Of a stretch of 47,142 bases of DNA, positions 1 through 10,420 are shown piece after piece. The notes beneath the pieces were generated by a model. The model saw only the letters and a list, made by a program, of their open reading frames with translations. It had not been told where the DNA came from and did no database searches. Numbering within the stretch: the first letter of the stretch is position 1; every line of letters begins with the position of its first letter. The stretch is from an uncultured Alphaproteobacteria bacterium (GTDB lineage Bacteria > Pseudomonadota > Alphaproteobacteria > Methylaequorales > Methylaequoraceae): contig CABZJY010000010.1 of NCBI GenBank assembly GCA_902526175.1, forward strand, positions 1 to 47,142. Direction: 5' to 3'. The position numbers and the translations under genes were made by a program.

Positions 1-1491
1 TTAATAGAAATCTCAAAGAATTTAGCTAAGGAAAAAGGTATAGATTCAGAAGAAATATTGCTTGCTATGGAAACAGCTATAGCTAAAGCTGGAAGAACAA
101 AATACGGTCAGGAGTTTGATATTAGAGCTCAAGTTGACAGAAAGTCTGGTAAAATAGGGTTATATCGGTATTTGGAAATTGTAGATTCATTAGAAGAACA
201 ACCAGAGGAAGAAAGAATCAACAAGATTGATTTAAAAAAGGCATTACTTAAAAAACCCAAAGCAAAAATAGGTGAATTCATTGTTGATCAATTACCTCAA
301 ATCGATTTTGGGAGAATAGCAGTTCAAACGGCAAAACAAGTAATTTTTCAGAAAGTGAAAGAAGCCGAGAGATCTGTTCAGTTTCAGAACTTTAAAGATA
401 GAGTTGGTGAGATTGTTAATGGAATTGTTAAGAGAGTTGAGTATGGGAATATCGTTGTTGACTTAGGAAAGGCAGAAGCACTGCTTAAACGTGATGAGCT
501 TTTAAATAGGGAGACTTTCAGACGATCTGACCGTATAAGGGCATATATTTATGATGTAAGGGAAGAAACTAATGGTCCTCAGATATTCCTTTCAAGAGCG
601 CATAACGAATTCTTAGTCATGCTCTTTAAACAAGAAGTTCCGGAAATTTATGATGGTATCATTGAAGTAAAATCTGTTGCTAGGGATCCAGGCAGTCGGG
701 CGAAGATTGCAGTTACAACTAAAGATAAAAGTATAGATCCCGTTGGAGCTTGTGTAGGAATGCGAGGAAGTCGAGTGCAAGCAGTTGTAAATGAACTACA
801 AGGAGAAAAAATAGATATTGTGTTATGGTCGGAAGACACTGCAACATTTGTTGTGAATGCATTAGGTCCTGCTGAGGTTGACAAGGTGGTTATTGAGGAA
901 GAATTAAAAAAAATTGATATAATTGTCCCTGACGAACAACTAAGTTTAGCTATAGGAAGAAGGGGGCAAAATGTGAGATTAGCAAGTTCTTTAACTGGTT
1001 GGGATATTGATATTTTAACTATTTCTGAAGAATCTGAAAAAAGAAATGAAGAATTTAAAAAACTTTCACAGATTTTTATTTCAAGCTTAGATGTTGATGA
1101 AGTTATTGCTCATTTGCTTGTTACCGAAGGTTTCAGTAATGTGGATGAAATCTCTATGGTGACTGTTGAAGAACTATCCTCAATTGAAGGTTTTGATCAT
1201 AATTTAGCTACAGAATTAAAAGAGAGAGCTGCTAACCATTTGAAGAAAATTTATCAAGAAAATTTAACTAAATTAAAATCATTGGGCTTGGATGAATATT
1301 TATTAAAAAATAAATTACTTAATCAAAGTCAATTACTTGTACTTGCGGAACATGGTATAAAAACAAGAGATGATCTAGCAGATCTTTCTAGTGAGGAGTT
1401 AGTTGAGAACCTTAAGGATATCACTTTTAATTCTGAACAAGCTGACAAAATCATTATGGAGGCCAGGGAGCACTGGTTTGATAAAAAATGA
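1..1491 (+). CDS. nusA: Transcription termination/antitermination factor NusA (5' partial)
   Basis: The frame is open from base 1, so the N-terminus lies outside the window; an internal TTG at 58 is not the start because codons before it already read as NusA. 496 residues are visible. NusA binds RNA polymerase and nascent RNA and controls pausing and termination. Visible in order: the end of the N-terminal polymerase-binding domain, an S1 domain (around bases 400-600), two KH domains with GMRGSRV near 757 and GRRGQNVRLAS near 955, then C-terminal helical repeats. It overlaps infB by 4 bp (ATGA). The ylxR gene that often sits between nusA and infB is absent. Confidence 0.96.
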   Translation, partial: LIEISKNLAKEKGIDSEEILLAMETAIAKAGRTKYGQEFDIRAQVDRKSGKIGLYRYLEIVDSLEEQPEEERINKIDLKKALLKKPKAKIGEFIVDQLPQIDFGRIAVQTAKQVIFQKVKEAERSVQFQNFKDRVGEIVNGIVKRVEYGNIVVDLGKAEALLKRDELLNRETFRRSDRIRAYIYDVREETNGPQIFLSRAHNEFLVMLFKQEVPEIYDGIIEVKSVARDPGSRAKIAVTTKDKSIDPVGACVGMRGSRVQAVVNELQGEKIDIVLWSEDTATFVVNALGPAEVDKVVIEEELKKIDIIVPDEQLSLAIGRRGQNVRLASSLTGWDIDILTISEESEKRNEEFKKLSQIFISSLDVDEVIAHLLVTEGFSNVDEISMVTVEELSSIEGFDHNLATELKERAANHLKKIYQENLTKLKSLGLDEYLLKNKLLNQSQLLVLAEHGIKTRDDLADLSSEELVENLKDITFNSEQADKIIMEAREHWFDKK

Positions 1492-3830
1492 CAGAAAAGT
1501 CTGATGAACAGAAAAAACCTAGGCTAGAATTAAAAAAAACTTTTGATGCTGGAAAAATTAAACAGAGTTTCTCTCATGGAAGGTCTCGCTCTGTTTCTGT
1601 TGAAGTTAAGAAAAAAAGATTTTTTTCTGATAAAAAATTCATTTCTAGTCAAGAAAGTTTAGAAAAAAATTTAGAATCAGAAAATAATAATACAAAAAAT
1701 GACTCAAATGTAGAAGAAACACCAAATAAAATTCCTGAAGAAAAAATAACCCAGAAAGAGGCTGCGGGTCCTGAATTAAAAACTAAAACAAGCACCACTG
1801 AAAGGATTGAAACAAAAGAAGGGAAAAAAAAATTCCATAAAAGTATTCCTAATAAAGATGTAGATCAACCTGAGGAGCAAAATAAAAAACTCAGTAGTTT
1901 TAAATTAATAAAAGTTCCAAAGAAAATGGAGGACAGAAGAAAAGGTAAGCTAACAATTTCGGAGGCTTTAAATGATAATAGTGAAAAAGTTAGATCCTTA
2001 GCTGCCGTTAAAAGAGCACGTGAAAAGGCAAAGTTAAGGCTAAACAGTGTTTCTGAGCCCAAAGACCTTCAAAAAGAAAAGAAAAAGAGGGATATTATTA
2101 TACCCGACTTTATAGCTGTTAACGAATTAGGTTCAAGGTTGGCTGAGAAAAATTCTGATGTAATAAAAGTACTGATGAAGCTTGGAGTGATGGCAACAAT
2201 AAATCAAACAATCGATGGTGATACAGCAGAGCTAGTTGTAATAGAATTTGGTCATACACCCAAAAGAGTAAGCGAATCTGATGTAGAAATTGGGCTTGAC
2301 GGTGAAAAGGATTTAGACGAGGAAATGGTTTCTCGGGGGCCTGTTGTTACTATAATGGGTCATGTAGACCATGGTAAAACCTCTTTACTTGATGCGATCA
2401 GAGAAAAAAAAGTAAGTCAGTCAGAAGCAGGTGGTATCACACAACATATTGGTGCATATATGGTAGATTCTGAAAAGGGAAAAATTACATTTTTAGACAC
2501 ACCAGGACATGCAGCTTTTAGCCAGATGCGAGCTCGTGGTTCAAATATTACTGATTTAGTTGTTTTAGTTGTTGCTGCTGATGATAGTGTAAATGACCAA
2601 ACCGTTGAAGCAATAAATCACGCAAAAGCAGCAAAATGTCCAATTATTGTTGCAATTAATAAAATAGATTTACCTAATGCCAACATTGCAAAAGTAGAAA
2701 ATGATCTTATGAATCATGGAATTGTAAGTGAGAAAATGGGTGGTGAGAATCTTGTAGTTGAAGTATCTGCAAAATCCAAACAAGGCATCGAAAACTTAAT
2801 TGACTGTATCCATCTTCAGTCGGAATTGCTTGAACTTAAGGCCAACCCAAACAGAGATGCAAGTGGTGTAGTAATTGAATCTAAAGTAGAAACTGGACGT
2901 GGACCAGTGATAAGTGTTTTAATCCAAAAAGGAACCTTGAAAGTTGGTGATATTGTAATTGCGGGTAAAGAATGGGGTAAAGTCAAGGCACTATCAAATG
3001 ACGAAGGTAAAAGAGTGATTTCAGCAGTGCCAAGTTATCCAATTGAAATCTTAGGATTATCAGGGGCACCAAGTGCTGGAGATGAATTTGTTGTTGTAGA
3101 AAATGAATCTAGAGCCAGAGAAGTTACTCAATATAGAGATCGTTTAATTAGACTGAAGGAAAATTCTTCAGTTAAAAGAGGTACAGTCGAGCAAATGATT
3201 TCCAGTGCATCTGAAGCGGTTCAAAAAAACTTACCAATACTGATAAAAGCTGACGTTCATGGTTCGAAAGAGGCGTTAGAACAAAGTTTAAGTAAACTTA
3301 AAAACGAAGAGATTAAAATAAAAATTTTACATTCAGGTGTTGGTGAAATAAATGAATCTGATGTATCTCTTGCATCTGCATCAAATGCTTTAATTTTTGG
3401 ATTTAATGTAAAAACAAATGTCCAAGCAAGAAATCTCTCAAAAAGAGAAGGGGTTGTAATAAAGTATTATTCTATAATCTATGAAGTCATTGATGAAGTG
3501 AAAAGGATGCTAGATTCAGAGTTAGAACCTGACCTGAATGAAAAAATTATTGGAAATGTGGAAATCAGAAAAGTTTTTAATATTTCTAAAACAACTAGCA
3601 TCGCTGGTTGTTTTGTTCAAGAAGGTAAAGTCACGAATAATTGTAAAGTAAGGCTAATAAGAGAAGATGAAGAAATTTATAAATCAGAAATTGATAGTTT
3701 GCGAAGAGAAAAAGATGAAGTTAAGGAAGTTAGTAGCGGAACTGAATGTGGAATAAGGATTAGAAATTTTAATGATTTTAAAGAAGGTGATATCTTAGAG
3801 TGTTATATAGTAAGCGAGAATACAAAATAA
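1488..3830 (+). CDS. infB: Translation initiation factor IF-2
   Basis: GTPase that delivers fMet-tRNA to the 30S subunit and promotes subunit joining. 780 residues, shorter than the E. coli protein (890), because the charged low-complexity N-terminal region is reduced. An IF2_N-like basic segment lies near residues 150-185. The GTPase domain begins near residue 285, with GHVDHGKT (about 290-297), DTPGH (about 337) and NKID (about 391), followed by the two beta-barrel domains and the IF2 core. Its ATG overlaps the nusA stop, so the two are probably translationally coupled. It is followed after 11 bp by rbfA, the standard order. Confidence 0.97.
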   Translation: MTEKSDEQKKPRLELKKTFDAGKIKQSFSHGRSRSVSVEVKKKRFFSDKKFISSQESLEKNLESENNNTKNDSNVEETPNKIPEEKITQKEAAGPELKTKTSTTERIETKEGKKKFHKSIPNKDVDQPEEQNKKLSSFKLIKVPKKMEDRRKGKLTISEALNDNSEKVRSLAAVKRAREKAKLRLNSVSEPKDLQKEKKKRDIIIPDFIAVNELGSRLAEKNSDVIKVLMKLGVMATINQTIDGDTAELVVIEFGHTPKRVSESDVEIGLDGEKDLDEEMVSRGPVVTIMGHVDHGKTSLLDAIREKKVSQSEAGGITQHIGAYMVDSEKGKITFLDTPGHAAFSQMRARGSNITDLVVLVVAADDSVNDQTVEAINHAKAAKCPIIVAINKIDLPNANIAKVENDLMNHGIVSEKMGGENLVVEVSAKSKQGIENLIDCIHLQSELLELKANPNRDASGVVIESKVETGRGPVISVLIQKGTLKVGDIVIAGKEWGKVKALSNDEGKRVISAVPSYPIEILGLSGAPSAGDEFVVVENESRAREVTQYRDRLIRLKENSSVKRGTVEQMISSASEAVQKNLPILIKADVHGSKEALEQSLSKLKNEEIKIKILHSGVGEINESDVSLASASNALIFGFNVKTNVQARNLSKREGVVIKYYSIIYEVIDEVKRMLDSELEPDLNEKIIGNVEIRKVFNISKTTSIAGCFVQEGKVTNNCKVRLIREDEEIYKSEIDSLRREKDEVKEVSSGTECGIRIRNFNDFKEGDILECYIVSENTK

Positions 3831-3841
3831 TAATTTAAATA

Positions 3842-4216
3842 ATGACAAAGTTTTCGAGAAAGTCACGGGTTTCAGAACTAATTAAAAGGGAAATAGCAAA
3901 AATTTTTCAATCTTTTGTGTTCAATGATTTTTCAACATCGGTATTTTATTTAACAGTGACAGAAGTTTACATTTCAAGTGATTTAAAAAATGCAACTGTA
4001 TTTATACTTCCTTTCTTCCCAGTAGGTAATAACTTAAATAACAAAGAAATATTAGATTTAATTAAAGTTGAATCTAGTAAAATAAGAAAAAGTCTTGGCT
4101 CACTGAATCTCAGATTTACACCAAAGTTGAATTTTAAAATTGATGATTTGAATGAAAAAACAAAAAAGTTGGATGATCTGTTTAAGAGCCCAAAAGTTTC
4201 GCAGGATCTCAAATAG
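3842..4216 (+). CDS. rbfA: 30S ribosome-binding factor RbfA
   Basis: A 124-residue protein of the usual RbfA size with the single KH-like fold. The N-terminus (RVSELIKREIAKIF) and the central strand followed by a helix match the family. RbfA binds immature 30S subunits and helps 16S rRNA 5'-end maturation. The position between infB and truB confirms the assignment. The divergent C-terminus is normal for the family. Confidence 0.93.
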   Translation: MTKFSRKSRVSELIKREIAKIFQSFVFNDFSTSVFYLTVTEVYISSDLKNATVFILPFFPVGNNLNNKEILDLIKVESSKIRKSLGSLNLRFTPKLNFKIDDLNEKTKKLDDLFKSPKVSQDLK

Positions 4217-4227
4217 ATAATATATGG

Positions 4228-5148
4228 ATGAAGAATTGTGTTTTTAATGGTTGGTTATTTTTAGATAAACCAGCAGGACCGTCATCCAATAAAGTACTAC
4301 AAACAGTAAGAAAACTATACGGTTTTTCGAAAGGAGGATTTGTAGGAACGCTCGACCCTAATGCATCTGGCTTTCTTCCAATTGCAATTGGAAAAGCTAC
4401 CAAAACAATTAAATATTTAGAAAATTGTGAAAAAGAATATGAATTTCGTGTTGATTGGAGTAAAAAAACTTCTACGGGTGATTCTGAAGGACATACAATT
4501 AGCAAAAGTGATTTATTTCCATTAGAAACAAAAATCAGAAATTCATTAAAAATTATTAAAGGTCTTAAAACTCAAATTCCCCCAAGTTATTCAGCTATTA
4601 AAGTGAACGGAAAAAGGGCCTATAAACTTGCTAGAGAAGGAATAAGCTTTAAAATCCATGCACGGCCAATCAAAATCTATGATTTAAAAATGATTAGTAC
4701 AAACCAATCAAATCTTACAGATTTTTATGTTAGGTGCAGCTCAGGAACTTATATCAGGTCTTTAGCTGAAAGTATTGCAGATGAGTGTAATGCAATCTGT
4801 CATGTTACTGAATTGAGAAGAACAGGTTTTGGAAAATTAAATAAAAAACTTATTTCACTGGATTCTTTGTCAAGTTTGATGCATATTGACAGTTTGATAG
4901 AAGAACTGAAACCAATTGATTATATATTTGATAAGGAAATAAAAATAGAAATTGATTATAATGATGTAAAACTTTTACTTAATGGTGTAAAAATATCAAT
5001 TAAAAAAAGTATATTAGACAAAATAAATGCTAAGCAATCAATTACAGGTAAAATTTTTATTGTAAGTTATAAGAGAGATTTTCTAGCGATTGGGAAATTA
5101 ATTAAGAATGATTTCTATCCAAAAGAAGTATTTGATTTATCAGAGTAA
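4228..5148 (+). CDS. truB: tRNA pseudouridine(55) synthase TruB
   Basis: Makes pseudouridine 55 in the T-loop of tRNAs. 306 residues. The N-terminal motif GWLFLDKPAGPSS and the catalytic motif GTLDPNASG, with nucleophile Asp43, are present; further conserved blocks are PPSYSAIKVNGKRAYKLAR and VRCSSGTYIRSLAE. One residue is odd: the His that usually precedes GTLDP (HxGTLDP) is Phe38 here. ATG at 4228 is preferred over an out-of-frame ATG at 4224. The stop codon overlaps the Shine-Dalgarno of rpsO. Confidence 0.95.
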   Translation: MKNCVFNGWLFLDKPAGPSSNKVLQTVRKLYGFSKGGFVGTLDPNASGFLPIAIGKATKTIKYLENCEKEYEFRVDWSKKTSTGDSEGHTISKSDLFPLETKIRNSLKIIKGLKTQIPPSYSAIKVNGKRAYKLAREGISFKIHARPIKIYDLKMISTNQSNLTDFYVRCSSGTYIRSLAESIADECNAICHVTELRRTGFGKLNKKLISLDSLSSLMHIDSLIEELKPIDYIFDKEIKIEIDYNDVKLLLNGVKISIKKSILDKINAKQSITGKIFIVSYKRDFLAIGKLIKNDFYPKEVFDLSE

Positions 5149-5152
5149 GGAG
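5147..5152 (+). promoter_or_regulatory. Ribosome-binding site of rpsO
   Basis: AAGGAG lies 6 bases before the rpsO ATG and overlaps the truB stop codon. It is one of the few strong Shine-Dalgarno sequences in the window, where most starts lack one. Confidence 0.75.
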
Positions 5153-5157
5153 AAAAA

Positions 5158-5427
5158 ATGAAATTGTCTGTGGAAAAAAAAGGTGAAATTATAAAGAAAT
5201 ATTCTAAGTCAAAAAATGACAATGGTTCAACAAATGTTCAAGTGGCATTATTAAGCAAAAGAATTTCTGGTTTAACAGAACATCTTAAAGTAAATAAAAA
5301 AGATCAAAGCACAAGAAGAGGCCTATTGAAATTAGTTGGAAAAAGAAAATCACTTCTAAGTTATTTAAAGAAAAAGAGTATAAAAGAATACCAAGAGCTT
5401 ATTAAAGGTCTTGGGTTAAGAAAATAG
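5158..5427 (+). CDS. rpsO: 30S ribosomal protein S15
   Basis: 89 residues, the canonical S15 length. It shows the family pattern with [21 protein letters not shown], a central [20 protein letters not shown] block and the [12 protein letters not shown] end. S15 is a primary 16S rRNA binder in the central domain of the 30S subunit. It sits between truB and pnp, the conserved bacterial order. In other bacteria the rpsO-pnp region is autoregulated and RNase-processed; no clear hairpin is visible in the short gap here. Confidence 0.98.
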   Translation: MKLSVEKKGEIIKKYSKSKNDNGSTNVQVALLSKRISGLTEHLKVNKKDQSTRRGLLKLVGKRKSLLSYLKKKSIKEYQELIKGLGLRK

Positions 5428-5453
5428 TTTAATGAAAAAATGGATTGGAATAT

Positions 5454-7529
5454 ATGTTTAAAATATTTAATGAAAAACTTGACTGGCATGGATTAAAACT
5501 TGAATTGGAAACAGGAAAGATTGCTAGGCAGGCTGATGGTGCAGTAATCTCCTCTTTAGGTGGAACAAAGGTTTTATGTACTGTGTGTGCTGCAAAGAAT
5601 GCTGACCCAGCGTTAGATTTTTTCCCTTTGTCGGTTCATTACATTGAAAAAGCTTATGCTGCTGGAAAAATACCAGGTGGTTTTTTTAAAAGAGAAGGTA
5701 GACCATCTGAAATAGAAACTCTTAATTCAAGGTTAATAGATAGACCGCTTAGGCCTTTATTTCATCCAGACTTTAAAAATGAAACGCAGGTAATTTGTAC
5801 TGTGCTTAATTATGACTTAGAAAATGATCCAGGTATATGCGCTTTAATTGGAGCATCGGCAGCTCTAACGATTTCCGGATTACCTTTTCTAGGACCCGTG
5901 GGCTGTGCTAGAGTTGGGTACAAGGATGGAGAATATATTTTAAACCCAACAGTTGAGGAGATGCAAGAAACGGAATTGGATTTAGTTGTTGCTGGTACAA
6001 GAAATGGTGTTTTAATGGTGGAATCTGAAGCTAATCAACTTCCTGAAGATATTATGTTAGGAGCTGTAAAATTTGGTCATACACAATTTCAACCAGTCAT
6101 TAACTCAATAATTAAATTAGCAGAATCTTCTGCAAAGGATTCTTGGGTTGTGCCTGAACAAATCGAACCAGATTATGTAGATAAACTAAAAAAAGTGTCC
6201 GTACCCGAATTACAAAAAGTTTATAAAATTAAAGAAAAGAAAGAAAGACAATCCAAGATTGAGGATTTAAAAATTAAACTCTTTGATGATTTTAACTCAA
6301 ATGATGATTTGGAGATTAATGAATTTAATTCTAAATTAAAACAAATTGAAAAAGAAGTTGTTAGGAATTCTATTCTGAATGAAAATAAAAGAATTGATGG
6401 TAGGGACCTGAAAACTGTTCGCGATATAAAATGTGAAGTTGGTTTTCTAAATAATGTTCATGGAAGTGCATTGTTTACAAGAGGCGAAACACAGGCATTA
6501 GTTCTAACCACTCTGGGAACAGGTCAAGACGAACAAATAAAAGATACACTTGACGGAGATTTTAGAGAAAAATTTATGCTTCATTATAATTTCCCCCCAT
6601 TTTCAGTAAATGAAGTTGGAAGAATAGGATCAACCGGAAGAAGGGAGATAGGTCATGGAAAATTGGCTTGGAGGTCAGTTAACCCTCTTTTTTCAAATAT
6701 TACAGAATTTCCTTATACAGTAAGGGTTGTATCAGAGATTACAGAGTCAAATGGGTCCTCTTCTATGGCGACTGTATGCGGTACATCAATGTCTATGATG
6801 GACGCAGGAGTACCCATAGAAAAGCCAATTGCAGGTGTAGCTATGGGCTTAATACTTGAAGATGAGAAGTTCGCTATATTAACTGACATACTTGGTGACG
6901 AAGACCATCTTGGAGATATGGATTTTAAAGTTGCTGGAACCGATTCAGGAATTACCTCACTCCAAATGGATATTAAAGTTAACGGCATAACTGAAGAAAT
7001 TATGGAAAAAGCTCTTCAGCAGGCTAAGGATGCAAGAGTTCATATTTTAAAAGAAATGGGAAAAACAATTTCAAAGTCGAGAGATGATGTAAGTGATAAC
7101 GCTCCCAAAATATTAAAAATGAAAATTAAAAAAGACAAAATCCGAGAAGTAATTGGATCTGGAGGGAAAGTTATTAAAGAAATTTGCGAAAAATCTAATG
7201 CTAAAGTTGAAATTGATGACGATGGAAATATATTAATATCCTGCAATGATTCAGCGTCTGGTGAAGTTGCAACAAAAATGATCGAAGATATAGTTGCTGA
7301 ACCTGAAATTGGTAAAATTTATGAAGGTAAAGTTGTTAAAACAATGGAATTTGGTGCTTTTGTTAATTTTTTAGGTCAGCGTGATGGCTTAGTTCATATA
7401 AGCCAATTAAAGCCAGAACGTGTTGAAAAAACAACAGATGTTGTGAAGGAGGGAGATCTCGTAAAGGTTAAGGTGATTGGAGTTGACGATAGAGGTAAGG
7501 TAAAATTAAGTCTAAAGGATGCAGTGTAA
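5454..7529 (+). CDS. pnp: Polyribonucleotide nucleotidyltransferase (PNPase)
   Basis: Phosphorolytic 3'-5' exoribonuclease of the degradosome. 691 residues from ATG 5454; an in-frame TTG at 5445 would add three residues, but ATG with GGA five bases upstream fits the family start ([13 protein letters not shown]). Two RNase PH-like domains flank a helical domain; the metal/catalytic region is the [19 protein letters not shown] block. A KH domain follows from about residue 563 ([12 protein letters not shown]) and an S1 domain from about 622 to the end. Length and order of domains are normal. Confidence 0.97.
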   Translation: MFKIFNEKLDWHGLKLELETGKIARQADGAVISSLGGTKVLCTVCAAKNADPALDFFPLSVHYIEKAYAAGKIPGGFFKREGRPSEIETLNSRLIDRPLRPLFHPDFKNETQVICTVLNYDLENDPGICALIGASAALTISGLPFLGPVGCARVGYKDGEYILNPTVEEMQETELDLVVAGTRNGVLMVESEANQLPEDIMLGAVKFGHTQFQPVINSIIKLAESSAKDSWVVPEQIEPDYVDKLKKVSVPELQKVYKIKEKKERQSKIEDLKIKLFDDFNSNDDLEINEFNSKLKQIEKEVVRNSILNENKRIDGRDLKTVRDIKCEVGFLNNVHGSALFTRGETQALVLTTLGTGQDEQIKDTLDGDFREKFMLHYNFPPFSVNEVGRIGSTGRREIGHGKLAWRSVNPLFSNITEFPYTVRVVSEITESNGSSSMATVCGTSMSMMDAGVPIEKPIAGVAMGLILEDEKFAILTDILGDEDHLGDMDFKVAGTDSGITSLQMDIKVNGITEEIMEKALQQAKDARVHILKEMGKTISKSRDDVSDNAPKILKMKIKKDKIREVIGSGGKVIKEICEKSNAKVEIDDDGNILISCNDSASGEVATKMIEDIVAEPEIGKIYEGKVVKTMEFGAFVNFLGQRDGLVHISQLKPERVEKTTDVVKEGDLVKVKVIGVDDRGKVKLSLKDAV

Positions 7530-7548
7530 AATTACATTATTTTTGTAA

Positions 7549-8949
7549 ATGATAAATTTGAATACCATAAAAATGTCAGGAAAAGATGTCTTACCTTTGA
7601 TTGAAGGTGGCAAGGGAATAGCTATTTCAAGTGGTGTTAGTTCAGGGGCTTGGGCGAAGGCAGGTGGCATTGGTACTTTTTCTGGAGTAAATGCAGATTC
7701 TTATGACGAAGAAGGCAACATTATACCTCAGGTATATAAGGAAAAAACCCGGACTCTAAGACATAAAGAACTTGTTGAATATTCTGTATCTGGTGCAATT
7801 GAACAGGCTAAAATAGCCAGGGATATTGCTGGGAATGATGCAGCAATTCATGTAAATATTCTTTGGGAAATGGGTGCTGCTGAAACAATACTTAGTCGTA
7901 CTTTAGAAAAAGCAAATGGAATTATTGATGGTGTGACTTGTGGAGCAGGCATGCCATACAAGCTATCCGAAATATCAGCATCTTACGGTGTTTATTATTA
8001 TCCTATAGTGTCTTCAGCGAGAGCTTTTAATGCTTTATGGAAAAGATCATATAGAAAAACTTCTGAATATCTTGGTGGAGTTGTTTATGAAGATCCTTGG
8101 CTGGCGGGAGGACACAACGGATTATCTAATAGCGAGGATCCAGAAAAACCTCAAGACCCATACCCTAGAGTAAAAGACCTAAGAAAGCTGATGAACCAGT
8201 TTGATTTAAATGACACTCCAATTATTATGGCAGGTGGTGTTTGGAATTTGAGTGAGTGGAGTGATTGGATTGACAATCCAGATTTAGGTTCTATTGCTTT
8301 TCAATTTGGAACTAGACCACTCTTAACTAAGGAAAGTCCAATTTCTGATGAATGGAAAAAAAGACTTCTGAATATCAAACCGGGGGAAGTTAGTTTGCAC
8401 AAATTCAGTCCAACCGGATTTTATTCATCAGCTGTAAGAAATGATTTTTTAAAAGAACTTGAATCAAGGTCAGAAAGACAGACTCCCTATCTTAGAGAGC
8501 AAACAAATGAATTTAACCACAAGATTGAAATAGGCCCTAGGAAAAGAGCTTATTATATTAAACACGCAGATAAATCTAAAATAGTAAACTGGATAAAAAA
8601 AGGATTTGAAAAACCACTCACTACCCCTAACGACACCTTAATCTGGGTTACACTAAAGAAGGCAAGTCAGATTGTTAAAGATCAAATAGATTGCATGGGC
8701 TGCCTATCATCATGTCTATTTAGTAATTGGTCTCAAAATGAGAAAGGAAACAATGGCAAAAAAGCTGATCCAAGATCTTTTTGCATTCAGAAAACACTTC
8801 AAAGAATAAGTCATGGTATATCATCCATTGAAAATGAGTTAATGTTTGCGGGGCACTCCGCGTATAGATTTGCTACAGATCCATTTTACAAGAATGGTTT
8901 TATTCCAAAAGTTAAGCAACTTGTGGATAGGATAAGTAAAGGACTTTAG
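7549..8949 (+). CDS. NAD(P)H-dependent flavin oxidoreductase / nitronate monooxygenase-like protein with C-terminal Cys cluster
   Basis: 466 residues with the FMN-binding TIM-barrel pattern of the 2-nitropropane dioxygenase/FabK superfamily: an early GGKGIAISSGVSSGAWAKAGG turn, VTCGAGMPY, the LAGGHNG motif with the conserved His near 189, and IIMAGGVW followed by IAFQFGTRPL in the phosphate-binding region. It is longer than typical nitronate monooxygenases (about 320-350). The extra C-terminal part carries Cys382, Cys385, Cys389 and Cys412 (C-x2-C-x3-C-x22-C), suggesting an iron-sulfur cluster. The substrate cannot be told from sequence. It lies 19 bp after pnp on the same strand and may be co-transcribed. 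Confidence 0.85.
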   Translation: MINLNTIKMSGKDVLPLIEGGKGIAISSGVSSGAWAKAGGIGTFSGVNADSYDEEGNIIPQVYKEKTRTLRHKELVEYSVSGAIEQAKIARDIAGNDAAIHVNILWEMGAAETILSRTLEKANGIIDGVTCGAGMPYKLSEISASYGVYYYPIVSSARAFNALWKRSYRKTSEYLGGVVYEDPWLAGGHNGLSNSEDPEKPQDPYPRVKDLRKLMNQFDLNDTPIIMAGGVWNLSEWSDWIDNPDLGSIAFQFGTRPLLTKESPISDEWKKRLLNIKPGEVSLHKFSPTGFYSSAVRNDFLKELESRSERQTPYLREQTNEFNHKIEIGPRKRAYYIKHADKSKIVNWIKKGFEKPLTTPNDTLIWVTLKKASQIVKDQIDCMGCLSSCLFSNWSQNEKGNNGKKADPRSFCIQKTLQRISHGISSIENELMFAGHSAYRFATDPFYKNGFIPKVKQLVDRISKGL

Positions 8950-8959
8950 ATAATAAATT

Positions 8960-9436
8960 TTAAAATGTCTCTTCTTTGAAGGCTCCCCAAAAATCCTCTT
9001 TTCTAATCCATCCTGAAACACTTGAGATATTTGTTTTACACCAATTTTTTCTACATGACGATATTTTAAAATTTACATTTTTCTCAATTATAAGAAGACT
9101 TTTAGACTCTAATTTAGGAAAACTCCTTAAAAATATCTCTTTATTAGTTATTCCGTATCTATTTTTGCTGAGTTGTGAATTAGCTATCCAACCCTCTTTA
9201 CCTATATAGTTAACAATTTTTTTCCAGTTATCAAATTCACCGGTAACCAAAACAGGCAATCCTTTTTTTAGATGTTTCCCTATAACATAATAATTTTTTC
9301 CTGGACCATTTCTGACGTTAACTTCGTTAAACTTTGTTGAAAAAAATTTTTTTGCATAACCTGATTCACCATAGTTTATGATAGGATAAAAGAGTATTAA
9401 TGGAATTAAAGTAAATTTAACAAACTTATGAAACAT
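8960..9436 (-). CDS. Secreted SH3-domain protein
   Basis: 158 residues with an N-terminal signal segment (hydrophobic FTLIPLILFYPII), then an SH3-like repeat typical of periplasmic SH3b proteins: VNVRNGPGKNYYVIGKHLKKG and DNWKKIVNYIGKEGWIANSQL. A second, weaker repeat ends in GWIRKEDFWG. Such proteins bind cell-wall material in the periplasm; the exact role is unknown. Its start codon overlaps the coding start of the divergent dehydrogenase gene, so no separate promoter space exists. Confidence 0.82.
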   Translation of the reverse strand: MFHKFVKFTLIPLILFYPIINYGESGYAKKFFSTKFNEVNVRNGPGKNYYVIGKHLKKGLPVLVTGEFDNWKKIVNYIGKEGWIANSQLSKNRYGITNKEIFLRSFPKLESKSLLIIEKNVNFKISSCRKNWCKTNISSVSGWIRKEDFWGAFKEETF

Positions 9437-10414
9437 AGACGCTTAAGTATTCTTTTAACAAGAAAATTGCCTGATTCAATAGAAAAAAAACTAAGTTCAA
9501 AATATGAAGTGATCTTTAACAAATCTGACAAAGTTCTTACATACAACGAATTAAAGAAAAAAATAAGTAATATTGATATTCTTGTACCATGTATTAGCGA
9601 TACTATTGATGCTTCAATTATCAAGTCAGCTAGAAAATTAAAAATGATTGCTAATTATGCTAACGGAGTAGATAATATTGATTTAGTCACTGCTGAAGAG
9701 AAAGATATCGTTGTTACGAACACACCCGAAGTATTGACTAACGATACTGCAGATATTGTAATATCGTTAATATTAATGCTGTGTAGAAGTATTCCAAAAG
9801 CTCAACAGCTATTATCTGATGGTACATGGTCAGGTTGGGGACCAAATAAAACACTAGGACAGAGTATTAATGGAAAAAAACTGGGTATTATTGGAATGGG
9901 CAGAATTGGTCAAGCAGTTTCATCAAGAGCAATTGAACTAGGTGTAAATATTAATTATCATAACAGAAAAAGGCTTCCTAAAAGTATAGAAAAGAAGTTT
10001 AAAGCCAAATTTTGGCCCAACCTTAATGAGTTATTAATGAATATGGATATTATTTCAATACATTGTCCTTATACACCTGAGACATTTCATTTATTATCCA
10101 AGAGAAGACTAAAATTATTGAAGAAAACAAGTATTTTAATAAATACATCACGAGGCGAAATAGTTGACGAAAACGCACTAGCTTCATTGCTTTTATCAAA
10201 AAAAATATTTGGAGCAGGTTTAGATGTATTTGAAAATGAGCCTCAAGTTAGCCCTAAATTATTTGAAGCTGAAAATGTTGTATTGTTACCACATATTAGT
10301 TCTTCAACGTCACAAAGTAGAGTTGCCATGGGTAATAGGGTATTGAAAAACATTGAGTTATTTTTGGCGGGGAAAAAGCCTAAAGATATAGTTAAGCTTA
10401 GATCTAAGATATAA
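9428..10414 (+). CDS. D-isomer-specific 2-hydroxyacid dehydrogenase (D-glycerate/glyoxylate reductase type)
   Basis: 328 residues, normal for the family. The NAD(P)-binding motif GMGRIGQAV is near residue 156; the catalytic Arg is in NTSRGEIVDE, the Glu in DVFENEP and the His in LLPHISSST. NYANGVDNID is the substrate-loop signature of the glyoxylate/hydroxypyruvate reductase-like branch. It likely interconverts a 2-oxoacid and D-2-hydroxyacid such as glyoxylate/glycolate or hydroxypyruvate/D-glycerate in the cytoplasm. The start at 9428 gives the family N-terminus (SILLTRKLP). It begins inside the divergent SH3 gene by 9 bp. Confidence 0.9.
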   Translation: MKHRRLSILLTRKLPDSIEKKLSSKYEVIFNKSDKVLTYNELKKKISNIDILVPCISDTIDASIIKSARKLKMIANYANGVDNIDLVTAEEKDIVVTNTPEVLTNDTADIVISLILMLCRSIPKAQQLLSDGTWSGWGPNKTLGQSINGKKLGIIGMGRIGQAVSSRAIELGVNINYHNRKRLPKSIEKKFKAKFWPNLNELLMNMDIISIHCPYTPETFHLLSKRRLKLLKKTSILINTSRGEIVDENALASLLLSKKIFGAGLDVFENEPQVSPKLFEAENVVLLPHISSSTSQSRVAMGNRVLKNIELFLAGKKPKDIVKLRSKI

Positions 10415-10420
10415 TCACAA

